Below, piece after piece: positions 1-11,791 of a DNA stretch of 64,000 nt. Below the pieces are notes generated by a model that saw nothing but the letters and a program-made list of their open reading frames with translations, searched no databases and was not told the DNA's origin. This DNA is from Fluviicola sp. (GTDB taxonomy: Bacteria > Bacteroidota > Bacteroidia > Flavobacteriales_D > Crocinitomicaceae): the NCBI GenBank assembly GCA_002734065.2, contig NVXU02000009.1, positions 1-64,000 on the forward strand, given 5' to 3'. Numbering within the stretch: position 1 is the first letter of the stretch; every line of letters starts with the position of its first letter. The translations under genes and the position numbers were made by a program.

Positions 1-2580
<2,580 letters not shown>

Positions 2581-2614
2581 AAGGTTAATTTTTCAGTGTA
2601 TATAATCTTACTTA

Positions 2615-2631
2615 TTCTATTTCTGTGCCAA
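2615..2631 (-). promoter_or_regulatory. Possible sigma-54-like -24/-12 element
   Basis: On the - strand this reads TTGGCACA-GAAA-TAGAA, a good match to the -24 half (TTGGCAC) and a poor match to the -12 half (TTGCA) of sigma-54 promoters. It lies 35 nt before the ATG at 2580. A better match with the same geometry is at 17599-17615. Confidence 0.35.
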
Positions 2632-2733
2632 AAATGAATAAATCGATATCTAAGAGATTTTATTCTTACTTTTACCTGTCAAAAGTATCTTTTTTTTGGC
2701 TAAAACCCTATTAAATAGGGGGTAATATATATT

Positions 2734-4020
2734 ATGATGAGAAATGTTATTGTTTTGTTAACGTTTTTATTGTTGGGAGGGTTTTCTTTCTCACAGCAAA
2801 GTTACAACAGCTGTTTCAGCGCGTTAGAATTATGCCCTGTCTCTTCTTTCTCTGTGAATAACCTTGGAGCAAACGTAACTTTTTGCGGAGGGTGTGAAGA
2901 TGATTTTAATTTTTGCTTTACAACAAACAATTCTATTTGGATGTCTTTTACAACAAATGCTGTTGGCGGAGATGTGCAAATTGATTTTAGCAACCTTATC
3001 TTTGAGACTAACCCTGGTCAAGGCAATGCCATTCAGGCAACAATAATTCAAGCCGTTGCTCCGTGCAACTCTGGAAGTTATACGCAGATAGGAAACTGTG
3101 TAACGAACAGCTCTATTAATTTTTCCCTAAATGCCATTGGTTTATTAGCCAACACAACTTATTATATTGTTCTCGATGGAGACGACACGGGTGTGGGTGT
3201 AACTTCTGCTGCAGAATTCACTTTGGATGTTGCAATCTCTGGAACAGCAGTTGCACGGCCGGTTCCAACGGTGTCTGTGATTCCTAATAGTACGTCCATT
3301 TGCTTAAACGAAGTGCTTACTCTTGTTGCCAACACGACAAATTGTCCTAATAATAGCGCCTTTAGTTGGTATATAAATAACGTGTTGGTTGCGGTAACAA
3401 ACGACTCTTTATTTTCAACTTCTGCGTTAATGGACGGTGATATTATTCGAGTAGAGACAAGCTGTTATTCTTTATGTGCAGAAATTGTTGCGAGTTCTAC
3501 GCCTGCATTCTCTATCTATTCTTTTTTAATTGATGCTGGAAATGACCAAGCAACAGACCCTAATGTAGCGACAACCATTAACGGAACCACTTCTGCCCCT
3601 GTTTACAGTTGGTCGCCGAGTTATCTTTTTAGTGACCCCAATTCATTGAATACGATTGTGACAACAGATCAAACAGTTACTTTAACATTAACAGCGACTG
3701 AAAATGGTTGCACCTTGACGGATTATCTCATTCTCTCTGTTGAAAGTCTTTTGTCGGTCCCTAATACATTCTCTCCAAATGGCGACGGAATTAACGAGAC
3801 TTGGGTCATTAAAGGTCTTGAATCTTATCCCGACAATACACTGAAAATTTTCACACGATGGGGACAAGAAATTTATTTTGCATCAGGATATAACTCTGTT
3901 AAAGCATGGGATGGCAATAAAAAGTCAGGAAAAGCATCCGAGGGGGTTTACTTTTACATTCTTGATCTGAATGATGGAATTTCGGAAATAGTTAAAGGAA
4001 CAATTACACTGATTAGATGA
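2734..4020 (+). CDS. T9SS type B (CHU_C) surface protein
   Basis: A 428-residue exported protein. The signal peptide (MMRNVIVLLTFLLLGGFSFSQ) is followed by a Cys-rich N-terminal domain (about 25-170), a middle Ig-like region with C-x-N motifs, and a C-terminal gliding-motility-type domain (about 345-428) with VPNTFSPNGDGINETW, IFTRWGQEIY, AWDGN and EGVYFYIL, ending KGTITLIR. That domain is the type B sorting signal recognised by type IX secretion. The stop codon overlaps the ATG of the next gene (ATGA at 4017), a PorP/SprF-like gene, so the two are translationally coupled and probably form a secretion or anchoring pair. The starting ATG may be 2734 or 2737. The ligand of the surface domain is unknown. 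Confidence 0.9.
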   Translation: MMRNVIVLLTFLLLGGFSFSQQSYNSCFSALELCPVSSFSVNNLGANVTFCGGCEDDFNFCFTTNNSIWMSFTTNAVGGDVQIDFSNLIFETNPGQGNAIQATIIQAVAPCNSGSYTQIGNCVTNSSINFSLNAIGLLANTTYYIVLDGDDTGVGVTSAAEFTLDVAISGTAVARPVPTVSVIPNSTSICLNEVLTLVANTTNCPNNSAFSWYINNVLVAVTNDSLFSTSALMDGDIIRVETSCYSLCAEIVASSTPAFSIYSFLIDAGNDQATDPNVATTINGTTSAPVYSWSPSYLFSDPNSLNTIVTTDQTVTLTLTATENGCTLTDYLILSVESLLSVPNTFSPNGDGINETWVIKGLESYPDNTLKIFTRWGQEIYFASGYNSVKAWDGNKKSGKASEGVYFYILDLNDGISEIVKGTITLIR

Positions 4021-4946
4021 AAGCAAGCTTAAAATTTCTTGTCGTTTCTCTATTTCTATCCTTTTCTGGGTTTTCTCAGCAAATTCCACAATATTCTCAA
4101 TGGTATTTCAATCAGTTTGCGGGGAATCCAGCACACGCAGGAATTAAACGGTGCGTTGATGTGCATACATTGTATAGAAATCAATGGGCAGGTTTTGACG
4201 GCGCACCAAAAAGTGGATTTCTAACTGTTAGTATTCCTTTGTATAAAAAAAGAAAGCAATATCTTTCTGCAAGGCAAGGGACAGGTTTTAAGTTTGAAAG
4301 AGACCAAATAGGACAGTTTAGCACGAGTCGTTTAAACGTTGCTTATGCTGCTCATTTTAACTTTGATAAAACCAAGCGCCTATCCCTGGGAGTGTTTGCA
4401 GGGGTAATTCAACTAGGGTATGATCCTTCTTCCGTATTTGTCAGTGAAGTTGACCCTGCCGTTTTAAACCAAGCGTCCATTGTCTCTCCCGACGCTTCTT
4501 TTGGAGCATGGTTCAATGATGTCAACTATTTTGTAGGTCTTTCTTTTCAAAATTTAATCCCTACACGTTGGAACGATGTGGGGCTGTCCTCAAAAACATT
4601 CATGCACATTGCATTTAATGCCGGCTATCGTTACAGTATCAGTGAAGAATTGTCCCTTATTCCTGCTTTTAACCTAAGGGTTCCTATGAGAGGGAAGTCT
4701 GATATCGACTTGAACCTCTTTTTAGATATTAAAAACACAATCGGCTTGGGTGTTGGATACAGAAATACGGATGCCATCATCGCTTTTCTCTCCATTAAAA
4801 TTAACCAACAGTTTGCAATCAACTATTCATTTGATTATACCCTGTCTGACATTCAAAAAGGAGCAAACAACACACATGAAATCTCCTTGCGTTTTTCAAC
4901 TTGTAAGATTAAAAAAACAAGCACGGCAAGTTGTCCTTTATTCTGA
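4017..4946 (+). CDS. PorP/SprF family type IX-associated outer-membrane protein
   Basis: A 309-residue protein with signal peptide (MKASLKFLVVSLFLSFSGFSQ) and the family opening QIPQYSQWYFNQFAGNPAHAG, then YRNQWAGFDGAPKS. The rest alternates beta-strands typical of an outer-membrane barrel (LSLGVFAGV, YFVGLSFQN, IGLGVGYR). Characterised relatives such as SprF are needed for secretion or attachment of the type B cargo encoded beside them. Here the upstream partner is the CHU_C protein at 2734-4020, whose stop overlaps this start by 4 nt. The protein is slightly shorter than the second family member in this window (51826-52869, 347 aa). Confidence 0.92.
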   Translation: MKASLKFLVVSLFLSFSGFSQQIPQYSQWYFNQFAGNPAHAGIKRCVDVHTLYRNQWAGFDGAPKSGFLTVSIPLYKKRKQYLSARQGTGFKFERDQIGQFSTSRLNVAYAAHFNFDKTKRLSLGVFAGVIQLGYDPSSVFVSEVDPAVLNQASIVSPDASFGAWFNDVNYFVGLSFQNLIPTRWNDVGLSSKTFMHIAFNAGYRYSISEELSLIPAFNLRVPMRGKSDIDLNLFLDIKNTIGLGVGYRNTDAIIAFLSIKINQQFAINYSFDYTLSDIQKGANNTHEISLRFSTCKIKKTSTASCPLF

Positions 4947-4974
4947 AATCTGTCTTTCTTAACGTTTTGGTGTG

Positions 4975-5002
4975 CATAAAATGATTGTAAACTCATTTTA
5001 TG
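4975..5002. terminator. Inverted repeat after the PorP/SprF gene
   Basis: A perfect 10-bp inverted repeat (CATAAAATGA / TCATTTTATG) with an 8-nt loop. It has no T-run, so it may be a weak terminator, an RNA-stability hairpin or an operator. It overlaps the first ATG (5000) of the downstream frame, one reason to prefer a later start for that gene. Confidence 0.4.
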
Positions 5003-5041
5003 AGCATTACTTCTCAGCATCTTTGTTTAAAATCTATGGTT

Positions 5042-6004
5042 ATGAAGTTTTTAGGAGTCTTGCTATTATCAACTATTATTTTCTCTTCTTGTGTTCCCGT
5101 TAATAAATACAACGAGTTATTGGAGAAAGAAAAATTGTGTGCAGATGAATTGAATAAATACAAAACGAGTTCATTGAATTTTGAAGCAGAAGCAACCGAT
5201 TTGAAATCAAAACATGCACTCTTGACGGAACAACTGACACAATTAAGAGCAGACACAAGTAAATTGGGAGGTGATTATAGAACATTGTATGCGAAGTATG
5301 ATCGTTTAGCAAAAATCAATGAGTCTTTGGAGACTTCCTACAATAAATTATTACTGTCAGGAGCAAAAGAATCTGCTCACTTGCATGCGGACTTACACAG
5401 AAAGCAAGTTGAACTTCAAGAAAAAGAAGATGCTCTTCTCAAATTAGAGCAAGAATTACTTGCAAAACAATCTTTATTGGCAGAAAGAGAACAACGTGTT
5501 AATGAATTGGAGAAAATAATTCATGATCAAGAAGAAGCAACTCGTTTGTTGAAAGAAAAAGTCTCGAATGCCTTAAAAGGGTTCGCAAATAAAGGCCTAA
5601 AAGTAGAAGAAAGAAACGGTAAAATCTATGTTAGTCTTGAGGCAAAGTTGCTTTTTAGTTCTGGCAGCACAAACGTTGAAGGCGAAGGTAGAAATGCCTT
5701 AATCGACTTAGCAAAGGTTTTGGAAACAGAAAAAGATCTCGAAATAATCGTAGAAGGTCATACAGACACTGATAAGATGGCTGGAACAAAGCATCCTAAA
5801 AACAACTGGGAATTATCTGTTCTTAGGTCAACTTCTGTGATAGAAATAATGCTTGAAAATTCTACCATTGATCCAACACAACTAATGGCTGCTGGACGTT
5901 CAGAATTTATACCCGTTGATGTAAATGATAAGGCAAAAAACAGAAGGATTGAAATTATTATTTCGCCAAATCTTAACGAACTGTATGAATTAATCGGAAA
6001 GTAA
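5042..6004 (+). CDS. OmpA-family peptidoglycan-associated lipoprotein with coiled coil
   Basis: About 320 residues from the preferred ATG (5042; 5036 is nearly as good). The lipoprotein signal MKFLGVLLLSTIIFSSC places the lipidated Cys at 17. Residues about 30-180 form a long Glu/Lys/Leu-rich coiled coil, followed by a C-terminal OmpA-like domain with VEGHTDTDKM, ELSVLRSTSV and KAKNRRIEIII, the peptidoglycan-contact signature. It likely tethers the outer membrane to the cell wall. A longer frame reaches back to 5000, but that start is inside a hairpin and would bury the lipobox. It follows the T9SS pair in the same direction and ends exactly where the convergent gene 6005-9319 ends. Confidence 0.88.
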   Translation: MKFLGVLLLSTIIFSSCVPVNKYNELLEKEKLCADELNKYKTSSLNFEAEATDLKSKHALLTEQLTQLRADTSKLGGDYRTLYAKYDRLAKINESLETSYNKLLLSGAKESAHLHADLHRKQVELQEKEDALLKLEQELLAKQSLLAEREQRVNELEKIIHDQEEATRLLKEKVSNALKGFANKGLKVEERNGKIYVSLEAKLLFSSGSTNVEGEGRNALIDLAKVLETEKDLEIIVEGHTDTDKMAGTKHPKNNWELSVLRSTSVIEIMLENSTIDPTQLMAAGRSEFIPVDVNDKAKNRRIEIIISPNLNELYELIGK

Positions 6005-9000
6005 TTAGCGAACGAGGTTAATGTGACCTGTAATCATTTTTCGCTCATCATTCTTGATTGTTTTGAATTCTATTTTCCAAATATAGGTTCCTGTTTCTAC
6101 TTTTCTGCCTTTGTAAGTTCCGTCCCAACCAACTGAAGCGTCGTGAGATTCCCAAATTACTTCTCCCCATCTATTAAAAATAAATAAATCAAAATCATAG
6201 GGGTCAAAACCGTCTGTGAAAATGGGTTGAAAAGTCTGATTAAAACCATCTCCGTCTGGTGTAAACGTATTCGGAACATAGTAGATTACTTCTTCCTCTA
6301 TTCCGATAACGAAACGCACAGAGTCTCTACAACCAATTGGAGATTCTGCATACAACCAAACAACATAAGAACCTGAAGAGTTTTCCGGATAGGTGTGAGC
6401 TGGATTCGTACTTGTTGTTGTTGCAGTGTTGTCTCCAAAGCTCCAAATATAATCGGATGCACCTATGGATGAATTTGTAAAATTAACATCTGTGTTAAAA
6501 GCTATTAACGTTTGCGGGGACGCTTGAAACGAAGCAATCGGAATGCTTTCAACATAAATTAAATCTGATTGTGTCAATGAATTAATGCATCCATTAATGG
6601 AGGTTGTCGTTAAATTTACTGAATACAGTCCGCTGATAGGATAATTCACTTCAACAGTGTCGCAATCATTGGTTGTTTCTCCATTACCAAAATCCCAAAT
6701 ACAATCCACTAAGTTCCCTGGAGTTGTATTGTTAAATATAACCCGTGAACCTGCACAAATAATCATAGTATCTACAACAAACGAAATAGAAGGTAAAGGT
6801 TCATTAATTATAACCATTTGATCTGTTCCTGTACAACCATTAACATCTGTCCCTATTACTGTATATGTAAGAGTTGTCGTTGGAGTAAATGGAATCCCAT
6901 TCGTAACAGAATTATCCCAAGTATAGGTGTTGGCTCCTGACCCATTAATACTAATCGTATTTCCATCACAAAGAATTGTATCTAGTCCTGCTGAAACAAC
7001 AGGTGAAGGGTCAATAACAATAGATTCTGTTCCCGCAACTAGCTGGTTACAGTTTGCGTCAAATAAGGAGGTGAGGTTATATACACCCACGCCATTCCCT
7101 AAATTAAGAGGAGATGTGGCATTTGTAACCGTATTTGCTACTCCATCTATCGTGTAGTTAATCGTCCATGGGCCCGTTCCACTTACATTGACTAAAATAT
7201 CATTGATTGGGTCAGCAGAACAATAGTTTGAGCCTCCAGTTAAGCTTACTACATCTGGATTTGCTTGAATGGTAATTGTTTCTGTACCTACTGCTGTATT
7301 CGTACATGAAGAATCGTTCACATTAACAAGTACATAAACACCTGGTGCATTTCCGAGGTTAACAGTTGTTGTGGCGCCTGTTGCATTGAAAGGAGCTCCA
7401 TCTATCGTATAATCAATGTTCCAAGGGCCTGTTCCTGTTACATCAACGGTAATATCATTCACAACATCTGCTGGACAATAAATTCCGCCCCCTGCGATTG
7501 AAGTTAGAGTTGGTAATACAGGGGATGTTCCTGTTGCTTGCGAAGTACAGGTTAAATCATCTGTAAAATAAACGGTAACTGTGTAAGGCGAGCCATCCGA
7601 GGGAATGCCTGATACTGCAAAATTATAGCTTGTTAAATCAACAAATGGAGGGCTAAATGTTTGAGTATATGTTCCTGAGCCGTTTATTACCTCAACAACG
7701 ATCGTCCCTGTTCCTGGGTTTAAAAAATAAGTGAAGTCTCCCGAAACAGTAAAAGTGTTCCCCACTTGACAGGCACTTGTATTGGCATTAAAAATGCTGA
7801 AAACACACCCGCAGACAACATCAATAAATGTAGTGTCTGAAGCTGAACAACCTGAAACAGGATCGGTAATCGTGGCTGTATAAATAGTTGGTAATCCAGG
7901 GCAAGCAATTGGTGTTTGAATCGCCGCATTATTTAATCCCGTTGCTGGTGTCCAAACATAATTGTACGGCGGTGGCGAACATGCAATAGAAACATTGTCA
8001 AGCGACCAATTGTCTATTGACCCCGAAAATGAAGCCTGACTCCACTGAAACATTGTATTTGGTGTTTGCGCAGGAGGTGGGATAGGTAAAGTAAAGCATT
8101 GCCAATTATTATTAGCATCCCACAAAGACTGGAGGTAAGTGTTTATTACTATCCAAGTTACCCCTCCATCTATAGAATATTCAAAATCAATGTCTTCTCC
8201 TGCGTCTGCATTCTCACAGGGAGAGCCTCCTGATCCAGTATTTCCCATAAACAGGCAAAAGTCAACAAAACCACAACTTGTTGCGTCAATTGGCACAGTC
8301 GTAATAGATCTTGTTCCTGTACCGTTAAAATACATCGCTGTTCCTGACATACTTGTACAGCCTCCCCCCACGGCTCCGCCTTGAACGCTACTCCACATGG
8401 CAGGGTCTTCAGCAGGGTCAAAATCATCTACAATAGAGCCTGCATTACTGTTTACTAAAACAACATCTAAATCTGCACAATCTAAACAAGTTAAAGAGTC
8501 CGATGTTGTTGTGGCGCTCGCAACTAGAGGGGTAACAATAACATCTACCGTATCTGTACAAGAATCCGGACCGTCTGTATAAATTACAATATATTGAGTC
8601 GTAACAAGAGGTGTTACCGTCTGCGTTGTGGGGTCATTTGTCCCAGGAAGGTTTGACCAATCATAAGCACCAACACTACAAAGACCCGGCACAAGTACTA
8701 CATTGTCAAGCCCCCAATTATCACAACAATTTCCTGAAGAGTTAAATTGTATCCATCGAAACATTGTCGATGCACTTTGCGCTCCTACAGGAATGGCAAA
8801 TGAATAGTTATTCCAAGCTGTCAACATAGGATCAGTTCCTCCGTTAGGGTCCCAGTATTGTATTGTTGTCCATGTTACACCTCCGTCTGTTGAATATTGA
8901 AAAGTAACCCCTTCGTTGGGTAAATCTGGACCTTCACATGGACTTGCTCCTCCTTGGGTTGAATAGGCCATATCAAAACTCACAAAGCCTCCACAACTCA

Positions 9001-9319
9001 CATCAAAACCAATTGTTGTCAACTGTGGTGTCCCGGCACCAGCTGTTGAGGCCCAATAATAAGGAGTGTTGTTCGCTCCCGGTCCACAAGGCTGTCCAAA
9101 ATTGGTTCCTCCGCCTGAAGTCCAGCCCGGTCCTGCTCCTCCTAAATCAAAGTCAGTTGTTAAAAGAGGTGTGCTTCCAGTTGCAAAAGTAGAAAGGGTT
9201 ACAGACTGCCCACAAGCAATTGTAACTGTTGCGTTTGGAGTAGTATTTAGCGTGCATTGAGAAGAAACCCGCCCTAAGCAAATTATAGATAACATCAATA
9301 GTAAAGTAATAATTTTCAT
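6005..9319 (-). CDS. Large T9SS type B (CHU_C) surface protein with reelin-like and PKD domains
   Basis: A 1104-residue exported protein. After the signal peptide (MKIITLLLMLSIICLGRVSS) two reelin-repeat-like beta-sandwich domains (about 45-215 and 290-450) share Y/F-S-x-DGGVTW, F-x-W-x-Q and DNWxLDNV motifs. Then come repeated Ig-like units (GTGPWNIDYTIDG and GTGPWTINYTIDG), Cys-containing Ig units, PKD-like domains (CIWDFGNGETTND, YIWSFGDNTATT) and a C-terminal CHU_C sorting domain (VPNTFTPDGDGFNQTF, IFNRWGEVIWES, GWDGTYKGRKVETGTYIWKIEF). It is predicted to be secreted by T9SS and exposed on the surface. Unlike the two other type B proteins here it has no adjacent PorP/SprF gene. A small secreted protein gene ends 2 nt upstream, implying co-transcription. 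Confidence 0.9.
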   Translation of the reverse strand: MKIITLLLMLSIICLGRVSSQCTLNTTPNATVTIACGQSVTLSTFATGSTPLLTTDFDLGGAGPGWTSGGGTNFGQPCGPGANNTPYYWASTAGAGTPQLTTIGFDVSCGGFVSFDMAYSTQGGASPCEGPDLPNEGVTFQYSTDGGVTWTTIQYWDPNGGTDPMLTAWNNYSFAIPVGAQSASTMFRWIQFNSSGNCCDNWGLDNVVLVPGLCSVGAYDWSNLPGTNDPTTQTVTPLVTTQYIVIYTDGPDSCTDTVDVIVTPLVASATTTSDSLTCLDCADLDVVLVNSNAGSIVDDFDPAEDPAMWSSVQGGAVGGGCTSMSGTAMYFNGTGTRSITTVPIDATSCGFVDFCLFMGNTGSGGSPCENADAGEDIDFEYSIDGGVTWIVINTYLQSLWDANNNWQCFTLPIPPPAQTPNTMFQWSQASFSGSIDNWSLDNVSIACSPPPYNYVWTPATGLNNAAIQTPIACPGLPTIYTATITDPVSGCSASDTTFIDVVCGCVFSIFNANTSACQVGNTFTVSGDFTYFLNPGTGTIVVEVINGSGTYTQTFSPPFVDLTSYNFAVSGIPSDGSPYTVTVYFTDDLTCTSQATGTSPVLPTLTSIAGGGIYCPADVVNDITVDVTGTGPWNIDYTIDGAPFNATGATTTVNLGNAPGVYVLVNVNDSSCTNTAVGTETITIQANPDVVSLTGGSNYCSADPINDILVNVSGTGPWTINYTIDGVANTVTNATSPLNLGNGVGVYNLTSLFDANCNQLVAGTESIVIDPSPVVSAGLDTILCDGNTISINGSGANTYTWDNSVTNGIPFTPTTTLTYTVIGTDVNGCTGTDQMVIINEPLPSISFVVDTMIICAGSRVIFNNTTPGNLVDCIWDFGNGETTNDCDTVEVNYPISGLYSVNLTTTSINGCINSLTQSDLIYVESIPIASFQASPQTLIAFNTDVNFTNSSIGASDYIWSFGDNTATTTSTNPAHTYPENSSGSYVVWLYAESPIGCRDSVRFVIGIEEEVIYYVPNTFTPDGDGFNQTFQPIFTDGFDPYDFDLFIFNRWGEVIWESHDASVGWDGTYKGRKVETGTYIWKIEFKTIKNDERKMITGHINLVR

Positions 9320-9321
9320 GC

Positions 9322-9786
9322 TTAAATTTCTTTAACTGTTATGTCGATAAACTCAAAACTAGTGAGTTTCTTCTTATCCATACCTGGATAAACTGTAACA
9401 AAATGAGAAAAAATATACGTTCTTGAATCTTTATTTACACAAGCTTCTCCTTGAATAGTTTCATTGGGAGCCAGGTGGATTGTATGCTTAAATTCTTTGT
9501 CGTTTAGATAATTGCAGTTAACGCAAACATTATCTCTCTCCCATTTAGGGGTCCATGAGATTTCTTTTTCACTCAATGAGTTGTTTGTGAATCTAAAAAC
9601 TGCCCAAACTTCATTGTTGTTCTCCCCGTCTTCACACTTGTCAATACGGTATTCTATTTTTATATTCTCTATAACCTGGTAGGTTTTCCAACCTTCCTCT
9701 TCCATAGAAACAACCTCTTTCAGTTGCCCAAAACAAGACGAAACGAAGACCAAGAAAAACAATATTATTGCGTATTTCATATTCAT
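9322..9786 (-). CDS. Small exported protein of unknown function
   Basis: 154 residues (or 152 from the second Met). The N-terminus (MKYAIILFFLVFVSSCFGQ) is a signal peptide with a possible lipobox (FVSSC), so it may be a lipoprotein. The mature part has a CVNCNY motif and another Cys near residue 117, and reads as beta-rich. I do not recognise a family. The stop is 2 nt before the start of the large type B surface protein, so the pair is probably one transcript and this protein may assist or accompany that cargo; this is inferred from position only. Confidence 0.75.
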   Translation of the reverse strand: MNMKYAIILFFLVFVSSCFGQLKEVVSMEEEGWKTYQVIENIKIEYRIDKCEDGENNNEVWAVFRFTNNSLSEKEISWTPKWERDNVCVNCNYLNDKEFKHTIHLAPNETIQGEACVNKDSRTYIFSHFVTVYPGMDKKKLTSFEFIDITVKEI

Positions 9787-9867
9787 AGTAATAACTAACT
9801 CAACTATATAACTCTATAATTGATGATTAGGTTGCTTAAAGTACAATAATTTATACTACAAATTTAC

Positions 9868-9875
9868 TATTTTTG
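9868..9875 (+). promoter_or_regulatory. Bacteroidota -7 box upstream of uvrC
   Basis: TATTTTTG matches the Bacteroidota -7 consensus TAnnTTTG and ends 4 nt before the uvrC ATG, implying a very short or absent leader. I found no -33 TTTG at the usual spacing. Confidence 0.5.
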
Positions 9876-9879
9876 GCTA

Positions 9880-11682
9880 ATGAGAGTGAAAAAAGAAGAT
9901 TTAAAGCTAAAACTGGCAACCTTACCTGAAAAACCGGGCGTTTACCAATTTTATGATTCTTCGGACACAATTCTCTATGTTGGAAAAGCTAAAAACCTCA
10001 AAAAAAGAGTTTCCTCCTACTTCAATAAAAAACAAGAATACGGTAAAACACGAGTTCTTGTTCGCCAAATAGTAGATGTTAAATACATCGTTGTTGATAC
10101 AGAGTTAGATGCTCTTCTCTTGGAAAACAACCTCATCAAAAAGTACCAGCCTAAGTACAATATTCAACTAAAGGATGACAAAACTTATCCTTGGATTTGC
10201 ATAAAAAAAGAGCCTTTTCCTCGTGTTTTTACAACGCGCAGAATGATAAAAGATGGTTCTAAATATTTTGGTCCTTACCCAAGTGTTAAGGTTGTCAATG
10301 CATTACTTTCTTTTATAAAAGAAACCTATCCTTTGCGAAATTGTTCACTAGACTTGTCTAAAAAGAAGATTTTAGAAGGGAACCACAAAGTTTGCCTAGA
10401 ATACCACATCGGAAACTGCAAAGGAGGCTGTGAGGGTAAAGAATCGGAAGAAGAATACCTGCAACACATCGAAGAAATCGAGCACATTGTGAAAGGAAAT
10501 ATTGGAGAAGTAATAAAGTCTCTAAAAACGAAGATGAATGAATATTCAGCTAATTTAGAATTTGAACTGGCACAAGAAACGAAATCTAAAATAGAAACCA
10601 TCAATCGGTACAAGGCAAAATCAACCGTTGTCTCGCCTTCTATTTCTCAAGTCGATGTTATTACGGTTTTGCAAGACGAAAAAACGGCTTTTGTCAATTA
10701 TTTAGTCATTAATAGCGGAGCAATTATCCACGGACTCACTGTTGAAGTCAAAAAGAAGTTGGAAGAAACAGATGCCGATATTATTGGTTACGTTCTCCCC
10801 GAAATGAGAGAGCGCTTTAAAAGCATTACGCAAGAGGTTCTTTTAGAGAAAAAAATTGATCTGTCCATGGGTGGTATTTCCTTCTTTATTCCCCAAAGAG
10901 GAGATAAAAAAGCGCTTGTTGAATTGTCTAAGCGCAACACTAAATTCTTCCGATTAGAAAAAATGAAGCAGGAGAAAATCAAAAACCCTGAACGCCATAC
11001 GGAGAGAGTTTTAGAGCAAATCCGTGTTGATTTTCGTTTGCCAGACAAACCTATTCACATCGAGTGTTTTGACAATTCTAACTTGCAAGGAACCAATGCC
11101 GTTGCTGCGTGTGTCGTATTTAGAAATGGCAAGCCGAGCAAAAAAGATTACCGCCACTTTAACATAAAAACAGTGGAGGGCCCCGACGATTTTGCGTCTA
11201 TGGAAGAGGTTGTTTACAGGCGATATAAGCGCTTGCTTGATGAGGATAAATCACTCCCGCAACTCATCGTAATCGACGGGGGTAAAGGGCAATTAAGTTC
11301 TGCTTTGGTGGCTTTGGAACAACTTGATTTACGTGGCAAGATCGCCATCGTTGGAATTGCCAAAAGACTAGAAGAAATCTTCTTCCCGGGAGACAGTTTT
11401 CCCATTTACATCGACAAGAAATCGGAGAGCTTGCGCGTTATTCAATACTTGCGAAATGAAGCACATCGTTTTGGAATTACTCATCATCGCAACAAGCGAA
11501 GCAAGGCTTCTTTGAGTTCTGAATTAACTCAAATTAAAGGTGTTGGCAAAAAAACGCACGAAGAATTAATGAAATCACTCAAGACGCTGAAAGCCATTAA
11601 AAATGAGCCTCTTAGAGGTTTGCAAGTAATTATAGGGGTGTCAAAAGGACAAATTGTGTTTGATTATTTTCATCCAAAGTAG
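9880..11682 (+). CDS. uvrC: Excinuclease ABC subunit C
   Basis: 600 residues, full length for the family. UvrC makes both incisions flanking a DNA lesion during nucleotide excision repair with UvrA and UvrB. An N-terminal GIY-YIG nuclease domain (about 14-95: GVYQFYD, ILYVGKAKNLKKRVSSYF, E.ALLLENNLIKKYQPKYN) is followed by a UVR segment (about 205-240) and the RNase-H-like second nuclease domain. Catalytic Asp are visible at 398 (ECFDNSN) and 466 (VIDGGKGQ). The C-terminus carries helix-hairpin-helix motifs (QIKGVGKKTHEELMKSL). It is monocistronic here, with a -7 box directly upstream of the start. Confidence 0.97.
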   Translation: MRVKKEDLKLKLATLPEKPGVYQFYDSSDTILYVGKAKNLKKRVSSYFNKKQEYGKTRVLVRQIVDVKYIVVDTELDALLLENNLIKKYQPKYNIQLKDDKTYPWICIKKEPFPRVFTTRRMIKDGSKYFGPYPSVKVVNALLSFIKETYPLRNCSLDLSKKKILEGNHKVCLEYHIGNCKGGCEGKESEEEYLQHIEEIEHIVKGNIGEVIKSLKTKMNEYSANLEFELAQETKSKIETINRYKAKSTVVSPSISQVDVITVLQDEKTAFVNYLVINSGAIIHGLTVEVKKKLEETDADIIGYVLPEMRERFKSITQEVLLEKKIDLSMGGISFFIPQRGDKKALVELSKRNTKFFRLEKMKQEKIKNPERHTERVLEQIRVDFRLPDKPIHIECFDNSNLQGTNAVAACVVFRNGKPSKKDYRHFNIKTVEGPDDFASMEEVVYRRYKRLLDEDKSLPQLIVIDGGKGQLSSALVALEQLDLRGKIAIVGIAKRLEEIFFPGDSFPIYIDKKSESLRVIQYLRNEAHRFGITHHRNKRSKASLSSELTQIKGVGKKTHEELMKSLKTLKAIKNEPLRGLQVIIGVSKGQIVFDYFHPK

Positions 11683-11733
11683 AGATAAAAAGTGTTTTTT
11701 GACGCTCTGTTTAAGTAGAGAGTTAGTTTCTCA

Positions 11734-11759
11734 CACAGATTACGCTGAAAAGCGCAGAT
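11734..11759. repeat. Short intergenic repeat of the GATTACGC...GCGCAGA type
   Basis: The core CAGATTACGCTGAAAAGCG resembles a widespread Bacteroidota intergenic sequence, and a related version lies at 47184-47211. It sits between the 3' ends of uvrC and the convergent glycosyltransferase gene. Confidence 0.4.
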
Positions 11760-11791
11760 ATAAAAACCCTCAGAATCTTCACGTTTGTGTG

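Noticed and set aside
2706-2720. CCCTA/TAGGG hairpin upstream of the first CHU_C gene
   Set aside because: Only 5 bp of stem; too weak to support a regulatory claim.
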